Below, piece by piece: positions 36,601 through 37,594 of a stretch of DNA of 37,594 nt. How positions within the stretch are numbered: position 1 is the stretch's first letter; the number at the start of each line of letters is the position of its first letter. Where the stretch lies: assembly GCA_003165615.1 (NCBI GenBank), contig PLWR01000358.1, forward strand, positions 577 to 38,170, written 5' to 3'. Source of the stretch: Acidobacteriota bacterium (GTDB lineage Bacteria > Acidobacteriota > Terriglobia > UBA7540). The notes under the pieces are model-generated. The model saw nothing but the letters and a program-made list of their open reading frames with translations. It made no database searches and had not been told where the DNA came from. Both the position numbers and the translations under genes were made by a program.

Positions 36601-37594
36601 ATGAACCCTTCACCTCGAATTCGCTTTGCCAAACCCGTCCGCCAGCAGCGTTCGCTGGGCCTGGGGATAATTGGTTTGGGGACGGTGGGCACGGGCACCC
36701 TGAAGGTTCTGGCCGAGCACCAGAAAGAAATCCATCGGCGCCTCGGGTGTGATCTTCAACTCAAGGTCATCTGTTCCCGCAGCGTGCATAAACGCGACCT
36801 CTCCTGGTTGGGCCAGCCCGTCAGGATCACTTCCGACTGGAAAAAAGTCGTCCACGATCCGGAAGTTAACATTGTTGTGGAGTTGGTGGGAGTTCTCCCC
36901 ACGGCTCGCGCCATCGCCTTTGCGACGCTGGATGCGGGCAAGCATCTGGTTACAGCCAATAAGCAACTGGTGGCTGAATACGGCGTGGAGTTGGTGGAGC
37001 GCAGCCGCGCGCACAACGTGGGCTTGGGAATAGAAGCTTGCGTGGCGGGCGGAACGCCGGTGCTGCATGCGGTGCGCGAAGGGCTGGCAGGCGAGAACTT
37101 CACTGCCGTCTATGGCATCCTGAACGGCACCACCAATTACATCCTGACGGAGATGGAGCGGCGCGGTTGTTCTTTCGCCGAAGTTCTGGCCGAAGCCCAG
37201 GAGAAAGGGTATGCCGAGCCTGACCCCACCTTCGACGTGGAAGGCTACGATGCGAGCTACAAGATTGCCATCCTGGCCATGATGTGTTTTGGCCAGGCGG
37301 TGCGGGTCAGTGACATCCCCGTGCAAGGCATCACCCCAATCGACCAGGTGGATTTTACCTACGCGCACCGCTTGAACCACACCCTGCGCCTGATCGCGGG
37401 GGCCCGGCGCCGCTCCAGCAATCGCCTGGAGGTTTTCGTGCGTCCCATGATGATCCCCACCTCCTCACGCCTGGCGGGGGTGAAGGGCGCCACCAACGGC
37501 ATCCTGCTGGTGGGCAACAAAGGCGGCAACACCAGCATCACCGGGCCCGGCGCGGGAGGTGAAGCCACCGGCGTTGCGGTGCTTTCCGACGTCG
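36601..37594 (+). CDS. hom: Homoserine dehydrogenase, C-terminus beyond window edge
   Basis: Reduces aspartate semialdehyde to homoserine for threonine, methionine and isoleucine synthesis. From ATG 36601 the frame is open to the window end (331 codons). The NAD(P) motif GLGIIGLGTVGTGTLKVL lies at residues 19-36, VVELVGVLPTARAIAFATLDAGKHLVTANKQLVAE follows with the conserved Lys, and the catalytic domain shows EACVAGGTPVLHAVREGLAG, YGILNGTTNYILTEM and AEPDPTFDVEGYDASYKIAIL. The missing part would be about 20-100 residues (catalytic end and a possible ACT domain). No ribosome site is obvious (GGATCGCCG). It is the window's only amino-acid-synthesis gene; the Asd-like protein at 17814 cannot supply its substrate. 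Confidence 0.93.
   Translation, partial: MNPSPRIRFAKPVRQQRSLGLGIIGLGTVGTGTLKVLAEHQKEIHRRLGCDLQLKVICSRSVHKRDLSWLGQPVRITSDWKKVVHDPEVNIVVELVGVLPTARAIAFATLDAGKHLVTANKQLVAEYGVELVERSRAHNVGLGIEACVAGGTPVLHAVREGLAGENFTAVYGILNGTTNYILTEMERRGCSFAEVLAEAQEKGYAEPDPTFDVEGYDASYKIAILAMMCFGQAVRVSDIPVQGITPIDQVDFTYAHRLNHTLRLIAGARRRSSNRLEVFVRPMMIPTSSRLAGVKGATNGILLVGNKGGNTSITGPGAGGEATGVAVLSDV

Noticed and set aside
1..37594. CRISPR array, prophage or integrative element
   Set aside because: No regularly spaced identical repeats with unique spacers, no integrase, transposase or phage structural gene found on either strand.

Overview
This is a chromosomal stretch of a GC-rich, double-membraned bacterium, most probably an Acidobacteriota (Terriglobia-like). 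That assignment is an inference. It rests on the Gram-negative envelope genes (LptE, phosphatidylethanolamine synthesis, an OpgC-like acyltransferase, an HpnI-like hopanoid glycosyltransferase), on heme A/cytochrome oxidase assembly genes beside a cupredoxin-like lipoprotein, and on very dense short palindromic intergenic repeats, including the type whose translation reads CHPERSE. No rRNA, tRNA, CRISPR array, prophage or transposase was found.

Layout. 1-5429 (minus strand): a DUF1080 sugar-hydrolase-like protein cut by the window edge, an RraA-fold protein, an exported polysaccharide deacetylase, msrA and an OpgC-like membrane acyltransferase. 5430-7864: rsmG, two perfect parS palindromes (6571-6588 and 7041-7060), several repeat elements, and a small gene enclosed by long inverted repeats. 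This looks like the chromosome-partition region near an origin, although parA and parB are not in the window. 7865-9088: a secreted lactonase-type beta-propeller. 9484-13324: a respiratory assembly set (cupredoxin-like lipoprotein, ctaA, ctaB, DUF420/CtaM-like), interrupted by a second small gene enclosed by inverted repeats. 13344-15684: two uncharacterised envelope proteins, convergent. 15952-19610: a DUF465 protein, then an envelope operon psd-pssA-(Asd-like)-lptE with overlapping or closely spaced genes. 19585-20544: a Doc-type toxin/antitoxin pair and a decayed small gene. 20630-26019: a Gfo/Idh/MocA oxidoreductase, a zinc-ribbon protein, phosphate acetyltransferase, an M28 peptidase and a small CxxC protein. 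26390-31707: two half-size DMT (ArnE/ArnF-like) transporters, an HpnI-like glycosyltransferase, a GHMP-type sugar kinase, a double-domain nucleotidyltransferase and, convergent, a second glycosyltransferase. 32238-35885: two exported TldD/TldE-family proteins, the second lacking the metal-binding histidines. 36102-37594: an orphan ribbon-helix-helix antitoxin with a vapC stump, then the start of homoserine dehydrogenase.

The most unusual signal is a pair of minimal single-gene cassettes at 7062-7507 and 12283-12535. Each is one small gene bounded by 23-24 bp near-perfect or perfect inverted repeats. The two repeats resemble each other at their inner ends, and in both cases a start codon lies exactly 11 nt inside the repeat. 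The second cassette is flanked by a perfect 10-bp direct repeat, as expected of a target-site duplication. Neither carries a transposase. A second theme is that dispersed repeats shape gene ends: the stop codons of the deacetylase, hpnI and GHMP-kinase genes, the tail of the Doc toxin and the signal peptide of LptE all lie in repeat-derived sequence.
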